DNA of 64,000 nucleotides from an uncultured Alphaproteobacteria bacterium (GTDB taxonomy: Bacteria > Pseudomonadota > Alphaproteobacteria > CAAGCB01 > CAG-977), in assembly GCA_934277945.1 (NCBI GenBank), contig CAKQWA010000007.1:51170-115169 (forward strand), written 5' to 3'. A program made the position numbers and the translations under genes. The notes below the pieces were generated by a model. It saw only the letters and a program-made list of their open reading frames with translations. It had not been told where the DNA came from and made no database searches. Positions 1 to 8,463 of the stretch are shown here, one piece after another. How positions within the stretch are numbered: position 1 is the first letter of the stretch; every line of letters starts with the position of its first letter.

Positions 1-308
1 CGAATCTGGCGCAGGCGAAAGCCGTCGTTATCACGCCGCGCGACGCGAACACGTCCTTTCAGTTGTTGAGAATGGTGCGCATGGAATCGGCGAACGTCCC
101 CGTGTTCGTGCATTGCGACGATTTGACCCGCAGAGCCGATTTCGCCGCCGCCGGCGCGACGGGAATCGTGTCGCAATCGCAAGAATGCGGCATCAGACTG
201 GCGGTTTCCAGCGTAACCGCGATTGACGGCGAACAGACGGACATCATCGCCGCTGCCGCCGCTTTGCGACGCGAAGGAATCATCGGTGCGGGAACGCCCG
301 ACGCTTAA
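1..308 (+). CDS. C-terminal end of a CPA2-type cation:proton antiporter (KefB/YbaL-like), partial
   Basis: The reading frame is open from base 3 and its start lies outside the window, so only about 101 C-terminal residues are visible. They resemble the NAD-binding RCK (TrkA-N) domain at the end of KefB/KefC/YbaL-type antiporters: a strand AVVIT, an acidic residue after it, a helix rich in Leu/Arg, a second strand VPVFVHC, and the usual ending in which an Ala/Gly turn (AAGATGIVSQSQE) leads into the last helix. In this family the domain gates K+/H+ exchange across the inner membrane. The transmembrane part is not in the window, so the assignment rests on the RCK domain alone. It converges on the minus-strand glutaredoxin gene with 28 bases between stops. 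Confidence 0.6.
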   Translation, partial: NLAQAKAVVITPRDANTSFQLLRMVRMESANVPVFVHCDDLTRRADFAAAGATGIVSQSQECGIRLAVSSVTAIDGEQTDIIAAAAALRREGIIGAGTPDA

Positions 309-336
309 AAGGGATTTCTCGGAATTTAAGCCGGAT

Positions 337-588
337 TTAAGTCAAATTCGACCCGACAAACCGTCCGTCGACAAAAACCTGCGGGAAGTGTGTGTAGTTC
401 GTGTAACGTTGCAGAGCGTCATACATTTCCCGCTTTTGCAGAACGTCCACCGTTTTGCAATCCGCCGCTTTAAACTGATTGACGGACTGCGCGGAAACGC
501 AGCAGCGCGGCTTTTCCAAAGAACCTTTCATAAAAACAACGACGCGATATCCTTTGAGTTCGTTTTGAATCAAGTCCTTGTCATTCAT
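337..588 (-). CDS. Monothiol glutaredoxin (Grx4/GrxD-like), shortened and with altered active site
   Basis: An 83-residue thioredoxin-fold protein matching the Grx4 (CGFS) family, which carries Fe-S clusters with glutathione and BolA. The family signatures are VVVFMKGS at residues 16-23, then the active site, and FPQVFVDGRFVG near the end. Two things are odd. The CGFS tetrad reads CCVS (Cys29 to Ser32), so the conserved Gly-Phe is gone and a second Cys sits next to the catalytic one. The protein also stops straight after FVGSNLT, whereas the family continues through GGCDI, which helps bind glutathione, and about 25 more residues of helix. It lies 16 bases downstream of the large sulfatase-fold gene with a good AAAGGA site, so it is probably co-transcribed. 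It may be a diverged functional form or a decaying gene. Confidence 0.75.
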   Translation of the reverse strand: MNDKDLIQNELKGYRVVVFMKGSLEKPRCCVSAQSVNQFKAADCKTVDVLQKREMYDALQRYTNYTHFPQVFVDGRFVGSNLT

Positions 589-604
589 GATGTCATCCTT
601 TCGG

Positions 605-3600
605 TTATTGGGCTTTTTCTATCAGAGCGTCCAGTTGGGCGGGCGTCAGCACTTTTCCCGGGACGTTCGTGCGTTCGATTAAAATGAACGTTTCGGGCGT
701 GCCGTAAACATTGGTGCGCTTTGTCACAAAATCGCGCGTGATTTCCACCTGTTCCCCGTTCGTTACCGGACGGCGTTTTTCCAGCGTACTCTGTGCCGCC
801 GACGCGGGTGTCGCGTGCACAGCGTCCGACGCGGTCGGGGCGACCACTTTATGCGGTACGGGTTTCTTCGAGGGTTGAGCGGCTACTTTCTTTGTATCGG
901 ATTTCTTCGCCGACGCGGGTGTCGCGGACTCGGCGTCCGCTTTATGCGGTGCGGGTTTCTTCGCCGACGCGGTCGGCGCGATTACTTTACTCTGTACCGA
1001 TTTCTTCGCCGACGCGGTCGGAGCGACTACTTTATGCGGTACGGGCTTCGTTGCGGGTTCAGTGTTTGACACGGTCGGCGCGGGTTCAATCACGACAATC
1101 GTTTCGATTTTTTCTTCAACCGCGGGTGTCGCCGACGCGGGTGCCGCGTCCGGTGCGAGTGCCGCGTCCGGTGCGAGTGCCGCGGGCACAGCGTCCGACG
1201 CGATCGGAGCGTCCACTTTGTGCGGTACGGGTTTCTTCACGGGCGGGATGGCTACTTTCGTTGTATCGGGTTTTGTCGCGGTCGGCTCATCCGTTTTCTG
1301 TTTGGCGGGTTTTGCCGCCGGAACGGGCGTTTGTTCCGAAAGTTCCGGCAAGTCTGTCGTTTGCGGCGTCGCTTCCTCGACGTCCAATTCCAAAAATTCC
1401 TTTTCCAGATCGTCCAAATCCGACAGCGCGGCGGACGTGTCCTTTTCGGGCTGTTTCGGTTTGTCCGCGTCGTCCAGATGCCAGACGTCTTTTGCGCTGG
1501 TTTCCGGCAAAACAATGGATGCCGTCGTCTTTTTATGTTCCGCCGCCGACGCGGGTGCCGCGTCCGGTGCGGCCGGAGCGTCTACTTTATTCTGTACGGG
1601 TTTCTTCGCCGACGCGGTCGGAGCGGTTACTTTCTTCGTATCGGGTTTCGCCTCGGTCGGCTCATCCGCTTTTTGTTCGGCGGGTGTTGTTGCCGGCTTT
1701 TCGGCTTGCGGTTTGCGCGCTTTAATCTTTTCCCCCGCCGCCGATGCGTCCGCTTTCTTTTTAACGGGAGTTGCGGGTGTCGCGGACACGGCGTCCGCTT
1801 TATGCGGCACGGGTTTTGCCGCCGGCGCGGGTTCAATCACGACAATCGCTTCAATTTCTTCTTCGACTTCTTCAACAGCGGGTATCTCCGATGCGGGTTG
1901 AGCGGCTGTTTTCTTTGTATCGGGTTGCGTTGCGGTCGGCTCATCCGTTTTCTGTTCAGCGGTTTTCGCCGCCGATGTTTCGGTGATTTCCTGTTTTTCA
2001 GCCGTTTCCGTTTCATCGGGCGTTTTCACGGGTTCTTCCGTCTTCTTCGTTTCGTTTTCGGCGGGCGTGTCTTCCGGCAATTCCGCCGCAAGCGCGTTTT
2101 CTTCGACGGGCGCGTTATCGTCCGCAATCGGCAAATCGTCGGGCAACTGCGCCGGAACGGGTACGTTGACCGTTTTTTGCTTCTTTTTCTTTTCGCGGTT
2201 GCGTTTGGCTTCGTTCAGCCGCGAAAATTCCTGCGGCGCGATGAATTTGACGTTGCCTTTTTTATTCGATTCGCGAATTTCCGTCTGTTTGTATTCTTCG
2301 TCCAAAGCCGCCGTCAGCGCTTCGCCGCCGTTCGCCAGCCAATCCGCGTACCATTTTTTCAAATCGGACGGGTCGTTGTAGCGCGGATCCGCCGCCGGCT
2401 GAGTCAGGTACATCTGCACTTCCCTGATTTCGTTGTCCGCCAGCCGCTTCGCCTTTAAATCCGTATCCTGACACACGGCGTCCTTGTCGCCCAGCAGATA
2501 CCGCCCCGTCAGCGTCGCCGTGTCGCACGCGTCGGCGTGGCGTTCGGGATTTTTCAAATCGGGGTCGTACACGGCGAAAATGGTCGACACGTTCTTTTTG
2601 ATTTCCGCCATGTTCCTGTCGAACGGCGACATATTGCGCAAGGCGTACGCGTCTTCGCCGATGTCCGCGCCCTTGTCGCTTGTAATGACGATTTTCGTGT
2701 TTTTCAAAACGTCCGCTTTTTTCAACGCTTCCATAAACGTGTTCAAATGCCCGTACAGGCAGTTCGTTTGCGCGACATACTGTTTCCAGCGGTTCTTTTC
2801 GCCCTTTGAATCCAGCCGCGCGTCGCTCGGCGAGGCGAGAGTCCATTTTTCAGGCTGCGGAATCAACTTGCAGGATGCGTCGTACATATACGGTTCGTAG
2901 GGCAGGGCGATGTGCGCGAAGAAAACGTTTTTGCCCGAAGCGGTCAGCACGTCGTTTTTCAGTCGGGTCAGGATTTCCTGCTGACCCAGCGGGAGCGCTT
3001 TGGAAACGGGATTGCCTAAAAACAGCGTTTGCGCCGAAATCATGCGCCTGTCCACGAGTTTCTTGCGCGCAAAAGTCAGGATTTCCTTTGTCAGCGGCGC
3101 GGAATTGAGCCATTCGCCCGCCAGCAGAATCGCCTTGTCAGCCGTCGCCATCGGCGCGTTGTAGATGAATCCCAGCGGCGCGGGATAGGAAACGCATTTA
3201 TCGACGGGACCGTCCGCGCTTTTGCAAAAATCGACGGGATGCGACTGATACACGGTGATGCGGTAGCCGTCGTCCTTGAAGTGTTTGAACAGGTCGTTTT
3301 TCGTCAAAATGACGCGCGCGTCCTCGTCGCCCTTGTAATGCACGGAATCCGCGTAGGCGAACAAATCGTCCGGCAGTTCCGTCGATTTCGGGTTCACGAG
3401 TCCGCCGATGTTTTTATATCTTTGCAAGTGGCGCGTGTGCGCTTTGGGATAGAAATCGAAATTGTTTTCCTTGTAGAAATCCGCGACGAAAAACGGCACG
3501 AGCCCCTCGCCTTTTTGCCGCGTTTCCTTTTGCCATTTCAGCAGGGAATAGTCGTAGCCCGCATGGTCGGTCAGCAAAAGATAAACGATGTTGGACGGTT

Positions 3601-4240
3601 TCGCCGGCGCGTTTTCCTCCTCGGCGGTGACGGGCTTCGCCGTCGCGATGTCGGGCAGGGGACGCGACGCGCCCGCGTTCATCAGATAAATGGCGGCGCA
3701 CAGCAAGGGCAGGGTGCAGAGCCCCAAAAAGCCGCTTTTGTACGTCCACAGCAGGAAAAACATGAGAACGCTTGCCGCAACGCCCGCCAGCATATTGCCG
3801 TTTTTCGCCAGAAACGCGGAGAAGCCCGCGCTGAAATCGGGCAGGTGGTGCAACAGCGCTTCGCCGAAATTGACGGGGAACAGCACGCCCAAAATGTACG
3901 CCGCCGCCAATCCGGTCAGCACGCTTAAAAACAGGTTCAGCACCAGCCGGTGAACGCTTGAAACCAGCGTCATGACGACGGAGACGGCGAACAGGACGCC
4001 GCAGCACGCGACGACTTCCGGCAGAATGTTGTTGTCGATAATCAGCGGATATTCGTTTTCATGCAGAAACAGCAGAAACGTGACGACGCTTAAAAACGAG
4101 GAATACAGCACGGCTTGCAGGAAAAAAGCCATGGACGCGTCGTCCGCCTTTTTCACTTGCGCTTTTTTCTGGATTTTTTTTCTGTTTTTTTCCCGCCGTT
4201 CGTCACTTTCTTGCGACGGGGTGTTTTCTTGCGAGTTCAT
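605..4240 (-). CDS. Large membrane protein with degenerate sulfatase/alkaline-phosphatase fold and repeat-rich tail
   Basis: A 1211-residue protein. Residues 1-35 are charged and cytoplasmic. About five membrane segments lie between 37 and 190. A periplasmic domain of the alkaline phosphatase/sulfatase superfamily follows at about 215-600, with a leading strand ending in Asp225-His226 and a strand KIVIT followed by SDKG at 521-524. Families such as EptA and LtaS have SDHG at that second site and LPHxPY earlier; here these read SDKG and LPYEPY (Tyr448), so at least two metal-binding histidines are replaced and catalysis is doubtful. Residues of about 690-1150 are Lys/Pro/Ala-rich repeats with Glu-rich blocks. 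The last 60 residues become complex again, suggesting a folded C-terminal module. The glutaredoxin gene follows it on the same strand. No function is assigned. Confidence 0.7.
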   Translation of the reverse strand: MNSQENTPSQESDERREKNRKKIQKKAQVKKADDASMAFFLQAVLYSSFLSVVTFLLFLHENEYPLIIDNNILPEVVACCGVLFAVSVVMTLVSSVHRLVLNLFLSVLTGLAAAYILGVLFPVNFGEALLHHLPDFSAGFSAFLAKNGNMLAGVAASVLMFFLLWTYKSGFLGLCTLPLLCAAIYLMNAGASRPLPDIATAKPVTAEEENAPAKPSNIVYLLLTDHAGYDYSLLKWQKETRQKGEGLVPFFVADFYKENNFDFYPKAHTRHLQRYKNIGGLVNPKSTELPDDLFAYADSVHYKGDEDARVILTKNDLFKHFKDDGYRITVYQSHPVDFCKSADGPVDKCVSYPAPLGFIYNAPMATADKAILLAGEWLNSAPLTKEILTFARKKLVDRRMISAQTLFLGNPVSKALPLGQQEILTRLKNDVLTASGKNVFFAHIALPYEPYMYDASCKLIPQPEKWTLASPSDARLDSKGEKNRWKQYVAQTNCLYGHLNTFMEALKKADVLKNTKIVITSDKGADIGEDAYALRNMSPFDRNMAEIKKNVSTIFAVYDPDLKNPERHADACDTATLTGRYLLGDKDAVCQDTDLKAKRLADNEIREVQMYLTQPAADPRYNDPSDLKKWYADWLANGGEALTAALDEEYKQTEIRESNKKGNVKFIAPQEFSRLNEAKRNREKKKKQKTVNVPVPAQLPDDLPIADDNAPVEENALAAELPEDTPAENETKKTEEPVKTPDETETAEKQEITETSAAKTAEQKTDEPTATQPDTKKTAAQPASEIPAVEEVEEEIEAIVVIEPAPAAKPVPHKADAVSATPATPVKKKADASAAGEKIKARKPQAEKPATTPAEQKADEPTEAKPDTKKVTAPTASAKKPVQNKVDAPAAPDAAPASAAEHKKTTASIVLPETSAKDVWHLDDADKPKQPEKDTSAALSDLDDLEKEFLELDVEEATPQTTDLPELSEQTPVPAAKPAKQKTDEPTATKPDTTKVAIPPVKKPVPHKVDAPIASDAVPAALAPDAALAPDAAPASATPAVEEKIETIVVIEPAPTVSNTEPATKPVPHKVVAPTASAKKSVQSKVIAPTASAKKPAPHKADAESATPASAKKSDTKKVAAQPSKKPVPHKVVAPTASDAVHATPASAAQSTLEKRRPVTNGEQVEITRDFVTKRTNVYGTPETFILIERTNVPGKVLTPAQLDALIEKAQ
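791..2173 (-). repeat. Coding low-complexity repeats in the large sulfatase-fold protein
   Basis: Imperfect coding repeats with units such as KKPVPHKVDAPTASDAV, AEQKADEPTEAKPDTKK and EKIETIVVIEPAP recur many times in varying order. The DNA repeats with them (gacgcggtcggagcg-type blocks), which points to slippage or recombination within the gene and to rapid length change between strains. Such tails usually span or decorate the periplasm or cell surface, but nothing in the sequence fixes the role here. Confidence 0.8.
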
Positions 4241-4335
4241 AGCCGTGTTTCGTGCAAAATTGTTTTCTGTTTGTTTAATATACGCTATGATGCCGGAAAG
4301 TCAATTTTTAATCCCTTTTAATGCGCGAGGAACCC

Positions 4336-6165
4336 ATGTCTTTCGACATCCTTTTTCAAAACGCGATGGCTCTGCACGAGGCGGGACGGCTGGACGAAGC
4401 CGAAAACGCGTACAGGCGGCTGCTTGAAACCGCGCCCGATCACGCGGATTTACTGCATCTGATCGGCATGATCGCCACGCAGAAAGGCGCGAGCGAATCC
4501 GCCGTTCCGTACCTGTACAAAGCCGTGAAACTCATACCCGACGCGGTGCCGTACCGCTTTACGCTGGCGTGCGCTCTGCAAAGCGCGGGGCATTTGAACG
4601 AAGCCCTTGAAAATTATAAGGAAATTTTAAAACGCGATCCCTCTTTGCCCGACACTTACAACAACATGGGAAACATTTATCTGCAAAAAGGCGACGCGAT
4701 GGAAGCGGAACTGCATTTTCAAAAAGCGTTGGAAAAAAATCCGTCCTACGCGCCCGCGTTCGTCAATTTGGGGGCGATGCGGCGCAAGGCGGGCGATTTT
4801 GACGCGGCGGCGGATTTTTTTGACAAGGCGATTGCCTCCGCGCCGGACATGGCGGACGGATACGCTCAAAAAGCCCTGCTTTTGCGCGAAAAAAAGGATT
4901 ACGCGGGCGCGCTGGCTCTGTATGACAAGGCTTTGGCGATCGAGCCGGAAAACGTCGTCGTTCTGAACGGCAGGGGTGTGGCTTTGGAAGCGGCGGACAG
5001 GCTTGACGAGGCTTTGGCGTGCTACGATAAAGTGATTGCGCTCGCCCCGCGCTTTGCCGACGCGTACAACAACCGCGCGAACGTGCGCGTCCGCCTGAAT
5101 CGCAAGTGGGACGCGGAGGACGATTTTAAAAAGGCGGTCAAAATAGATCCGGATTACGCGCAGGCATACAACAATCTCGGCGCGCTTCTTTTTTCGGAAG
5201 AACGCTACGAGGAATCGCTGGAATGTTACCGCAAAGCCTTTCTTATCAACAAAAATCAGCCCGAAGCGATGAACAATCTCGCCATGGCGGTCAAGGCGGC
5301 GGGCGATTTGCAGGAAGCGGTCGCCCTGCTGTTCAACGCGCTTGTCGCCGCGCCGGATTTGCAGACCGTTCAAAACAATCTGGCGGCGGCTTTGTACGAA
5401 TTGTACGCGCACGAAAATCAAAAGAAAGACGCCGTCGCGCTGGTCGAAAAATGGGTGAAAAAATATCCCGATCACGCCGTCGCGCGCCACTTGCTCGCGT
5501 CTTTGACGGGCAAGGCGGACAAAGAGCAGGACGCGGCGTTCGTCACCGGACTGTTCGACGCTTTCGCCGATTCGTTCGACGGCACGCTTGAAGCCGTCGA
5601 CTACCGCGTGCCCGACATGATGCGCGACGCTTTCGCGCGAAAATTCGGCGGGAAAAAAGCGCGCTCCGTCTTGGACGCGGGATGCGGCACGGGCTTGTGC
5701 GGCGTGAAAATCCGCCCGTTTGCCGAGATTTTGACGGGGGTTGATTTGTCGGCGAAAATGCTGGCGCGCGCCAAGGAAAAGGGCGTGTACGACGATTTGC
5801 AAACGGCGGACGCCGTTGCGTACATGAACGGGCACCCCGCCGCGTTCGACGCGGTTTGTCTGGGCGATGTCGCGTGCTATTTTCCCGATTTGGCGCCCGT
5901 GCTGGCGGCGGCGTTCGCCACGCTGAAAGACGGCGGGACGCTGTTCATGACCGTCGAGGCGGCTTCATGCGAAAAGGAAAGCGTTTTGAATCCGACGGGC
6001 AGATACGCGCACAATGCGGAACTTTTGCAAAAGAAAACGCAAGCGGCGGGGTTCAAGGTCGGCGAACCGTCGCGCGCCGTCTTGCGCAAAGAGGACGGCA
6101 AAGACGTGGACGGCGCATTTTTTGTCGCGGAAAAACAAGACAATGCTGGACAAAAGGCTTTGTAA
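4336..6165 (+). CDS. TPR-repeat protein with C-terminal SAM-dependent methyltransferase domain
   Basis: A protein of 609 residues. The N-terminal two thirds consist of tandem tetratricopeptide repeats, about ten units with the typical A..Y..AL...P spacing (DTYNNMGNIYLQKGDAMEAE is one). A linker then leads to a class I methyltransferase with motif I VLDAGCGTG and an acidic post-I strand GVDLSAKML; the segment before it (DAFADSFDGTLEAVDYR) is typical of the methyltransferase halves of such TPR fusions. The substrate is unknown; TPRs usually dock a protein partner. A GAGGA site at 4327-4331 points to the ATG at 4336 rather than the in-frame ATG at 4321. It is divergent from the large sulfatase-fold gene with about 95 bases between. 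Confidence 0.82.
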   Translation: MSFDILFQNAMALHEAGRLDEAENAYRRLLETAPDHADLLHLIGMIATQKGASESAVPYLYKAVKLIPDAVPYRFTLACALQSAGHLNEALENYKEILKRDPSLPDTYNNMGNIYLQKGDAMEAELHFQKALEKNPSYAPAFVNLGAMRRKAGDFDAAADFFDKAIASAPDMADGYAQKALLLREKKDYAGALALYDKALAIEPENVVVLNGRGVALEAADRLDEALACYDKVIALAPRFADAYNNRANVRVRLNRKWDAEDDFKKAVKIDPDYAQAYNNLGALLFSEERYEESLECYRKAFLINKNQPEAMNNLAMAVKAAGDLQEAVALLFNALVAAPDLQTVQNNLAAALYELYAHENQKKDAVALVEKWVKKYPDHAVARHLLASLTGKADKEQDAAFVTGLFDAFADSFDGTLEAVDYRVPDMMRDAFARKFGGKKARSVLDAGCGTGLCGVKIRPFAEILTGVDLSAKMLARAKEKGVYDDLQTADAVAYMNGHPAAFDAVCLGDVACYFPDLAPVLAAAFATLKDGGTLFMTVEAASCEKESVLNPTGRYAHNAELLQKKTQAAGFKVGEPSRAVLRKEDGKDVDGAFFVAEKQDNAGQKAL

Positions 6166-6211
6166 AGGTTAAAATCCCTTGCAGAGTTTTTATATATGTA
6201 AGGTGGTTTCA

Positions 6212-6829
6212 ATGACTCATTATAACTGGATCTCCATGTCGGACGAAGAAGAAGCGTCTTTGTTGGACAAAGTGAACGACGCGACGGTTTCAAAGATTTT
6301 TAAGCAGGGACGTTCCAATTTCGCTTTTGCGGAATTGCCGTTTTACAAGAATTTCAAATTGTTGCGGGTGACCGCCTACACGACAATTCCCCCCGTTTCG
6401 ATGCGCTTTCTGCTCGGCGGAAGCGCGCCGGATTGGAAAATCGTGAAAATGACCGGCACGAACGAACCCATTTTTGAACACAACGCCGAAGCGGGCTTGG
6501 TGCTGAACAAAGACACGGTTGTCGATTACGTCACGTTCGTCATGGGCGAAGTCCACTCCGAAGAAGGCTCTTTGCGCGTGGTGGAGGAAGTGGACGACGA
6601 CACGTTTTCGTCGACGCCGACGCCCGAAGAACGCAGAACCGTCACGCATCTGATTCGCAAGGCAAAAGTCGAGGAAACCGCCGACGGATTCACGGTCGAC
6701 GCGACGATGCTGTACGGCGACAGCGTGTACTGGGCGAAAATCGCCGTGAAAAAAGACGGCATGATTGAAATTGTCGAGGACGACAAAAAAGCCGAAAATA
6801 TGCCGATTCGTCCGATTTATCTCGAGTAA
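6212..6829 (+). CDS. Conserved-looking protein of unknown function, upstream of the ALDH-like gene
   Basis: A 205-residue soluble, acidic protein without signal peptide or membrane segment. I do not recognise the family. The ATG at 6212 is preferred because AAGGTGG at 6200-6206 precedes it; an upstream in-frame ATG at 6179 has no such site. The chain alternates predicted strands and charged loops (LRVTAYTTIPPVSMRFLLGG, DWKIVKMTG, VDYVTFVMGEV), suggesting a beta-rich fold, and has a PTPEERRTV segment near residue 140. It ends six bases before the ALDH-like gene, whose start has no clear ribosome site of its own, so the two are probably translationally coupled and may act together. Confidence 0.7.
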   Translation: MTHYNWISMSDEEEASLLDKVNDATVSKIFKQGRSNFAFAELPFYKNFKLLRVTAYTTIPPVSMRFLLGGSAPDWKIVKMTGTNEPIFEHNAEAGLVLNKDTVVDYVTFVMGEVHSEEGSLRVVEEVDDDTFSSTPTPEERRTVTHLIRKAKVEETADGFTVDATMLYGDSVYWAKIAVKKDGMIEIVEDDKKAENMPIRPIYLE

Positions 6830-6835
6830 TCGCGC

Positions 6836-8299
6836 ATGTTTGACCGCGTTGCCGAAATTTTAAACCGGCTGGACGTTGACACGGAATACGTTTACAGCGG
6901 TAACTGCCGCGACATTTCCCCTATTACCGGCGAGGAAATCGCGTCGTTGCCGATTACGAACATTGAGGAAATCAACCGTTCCGTTCTGCGCGCGGCGGAA
7001 GCGTTCGACGAATGGGGACACCGTTCTCCGAAAGAACGCCGCAACCTGATTTACGCTTTCGCGGACGAACTGCGTCTGTACGAAAGCGATTTGGCGACGC
7101 TGATCATGATTGAAACGGGCAAGATTTACGAAGACGCCTTGTCCGAAGTCCGCCGTTCGATTTCCATTTGCGAATACGCCGCGGGCGTGTCCCAGCGATT
7201 GACGGGCTTTACCGCGCCGAGCGGAAAAATCGGGCTGACGGTCATGCAGTCGTGGACGCCGCTGGGCGTCGTGTGCGTCATGTCGTCGTTCAATTTTCCG
7301 ATGCGCGTGTGGGTGTTTGACGCGATGCTTGCGCTGGCGTGCGGCAACACGGTGATTTGGCGTCCGTCGCGCAAAGCCGCGCTGACGGCGTACGCGGTCA
7401 ACCACATTTTAAAGCGCGCGGCGTCGAAATCCGTTGAAAACTGCCCCGAAAACATTTCTCAAATCGTCGTGTGCTCGCACACGGAAGCGATGGCTTTGGC
7501 GAAAAACCGCCTTGTGTCGCTGTTAAGCGCGACGGGGTCGCCCGTTTTGACTCGCAATGTCGTCAGCCTTGTCGGACAGCGTTTCGGACGCACGCTGATG
7601 GCTTCGGGCGGCAACAACGCGGCGGTCATCACGCCCAGCGCGAACAAGGAATACGCCGTGCGCAAAATCGTCAAAAGCACGGTTTTGGACGGCGGACAAC
7701 GCCCGACTTCCTTGCAGCGTCTGTTCTGTCACGAATCCGTTTACGACGAAGTCCGCGACATGATTTTCGCGCGTATGCAGGAATTGAAAGTCGATTCGCC
7801 GATGGAAAAAACAAGCGCGCTCGGTCCCCTGATCGACCGCGAGGCGTACGATTTGACCCGCTTCGCCATGGAACAGTCCGTGCGCGACGGCGGAACGGTT
7901 CACGGCGGCGACCGCGTTTTTGTCGGGTCATACGACAACGCTTTTTATATGCGTCCGACGCTGATTGAAATGCCGACGCAGACTTCCGTCATGAAAACGG
8001 ATGTGCTGGCGCCGGTTTTGTTCATGATGCCCTACAAAACGATTGAGGAGGCGGTCGCTTTGACGAACGCCGCGCCGGACACGCTGATCGCCTCCCTGTT
8101 CTGTCAGGATATGAAAGAGTGCGGCAGATTCCGCGGTCTTGACGGCGTGACGGCGGCGGTTGTCGGCATCAACACGGGGACGGATCATTACGACCTGATG
8201 ACCATTGCCAGCAGCGAACAGAACGGACGCATGACGGGCAGCGACGCGTGGCAGTCTTTCATGACCGCGCGCACGACGTACATCGACTACGCCGATTAA
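6836..8299 (+). CDS. ALDH7-like aldehyde dehydrogenase fold lacking catalytic Cys and Glu (predicted pseudoenzyme)
   Basis: A 487-residue protein with the complete aldehyde dehydrogenase fold and the normal length. It is closest in signature to the ALDH7/antiquitin group: SSFNFPMRVW keeps the oxyanion-hole Asn, and GQRFGRTL precedes GGNNAAVI. The two catalytic positions are changed. Where the family has LELGG, with the general-base Glu, this reads LMASGG with Ala256. Where it has GQRCT, with the nucleophile Cys, this reads GQRPT with Pro290. The two sites are 34 residues apart, as Glu268 and Cys302 are in ALDH2, so the alignment is secure. The reading frame is otherwise intact, which suggests the protein is kept for NAD(P) binding, scaffolding or regulation rather than oxidation. 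It is coupled to the upstream unknown gene. Confidence 0.88.
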   Translation: MFDRVAEILNRLDVDTEYVYSGNCRDISPITGEEIASLPITNIEEINRSVLRAAEAFDEWGHRSPKERRNLIYAFADELRLYESDLATLIMIETGKIYEDALSEVRRSISICEYAAGVSQRLTGFTAPSGKIGLTVMQSWTPLGVVCVMSSFNFPMRVWVFDAMLALACGNTVIWRPSRKAALTAYAVNHILKRAASKSVENCPENISQIVVCSHTEAMALAKNRLVSLLSATGSPVLTRNVVSLVGQRFGRTLMASGGNNAAVITPSANKEYAVRKIVKSTVLDGGQRPTSLQRLFCHESVYDEVRDMIFARMQELKVDSPMEKTSALGPLIDREAYDLTRFAMEQSVRDGGTVHGGDRVFVGSYDNAFYMRPTLIEMPTQTSVMKTDVLAPVLFMMPYKTIEEAVALTNAAPDTLIASLFCQDMKECGRFRGLDGVTAAVVGINTGTDHYDLMTIASSEQNGRMTGSDAWQSFMTARTTYIDYAD

Positions 8300-8360
8300 G
8301 GTTTCTTTTTCTCGCACGCCGCTTCTTTTTCCCAGAAAACCGACGTTTTTTCGATGTTTT

Positions 8361-8378
8361 CTATGACATAAGTCATAG
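8361..8378. promoter_or_regulatory. Perfect 7-bp inverted repeat upstream of pilin-like gene, possible operator
   Basis: CTATGAC and GTCATAG face each other across the spacer ATAA, about 85 bases before the pilin-like start. The arms are perfect and no T-run follows, so a dimeric regulator site is likelier than a terminator. The regulator is unknown. Confidence 0.4.
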
Positions 8379-8463
8379 GTTGTATGCGGTTTTGCGGAAT
8401 TTTTTTCGCCCCGTCTTTTTGATACGCTTAAAGCATGGAAAAGTACTTTAAAGGAGTATCAAA

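Noticed and set aside
783..2110. Possible CRISPR-like repeats
   Set aside because: Units are of uneven length, stay in frame in a single long gene and have no constant spacers.
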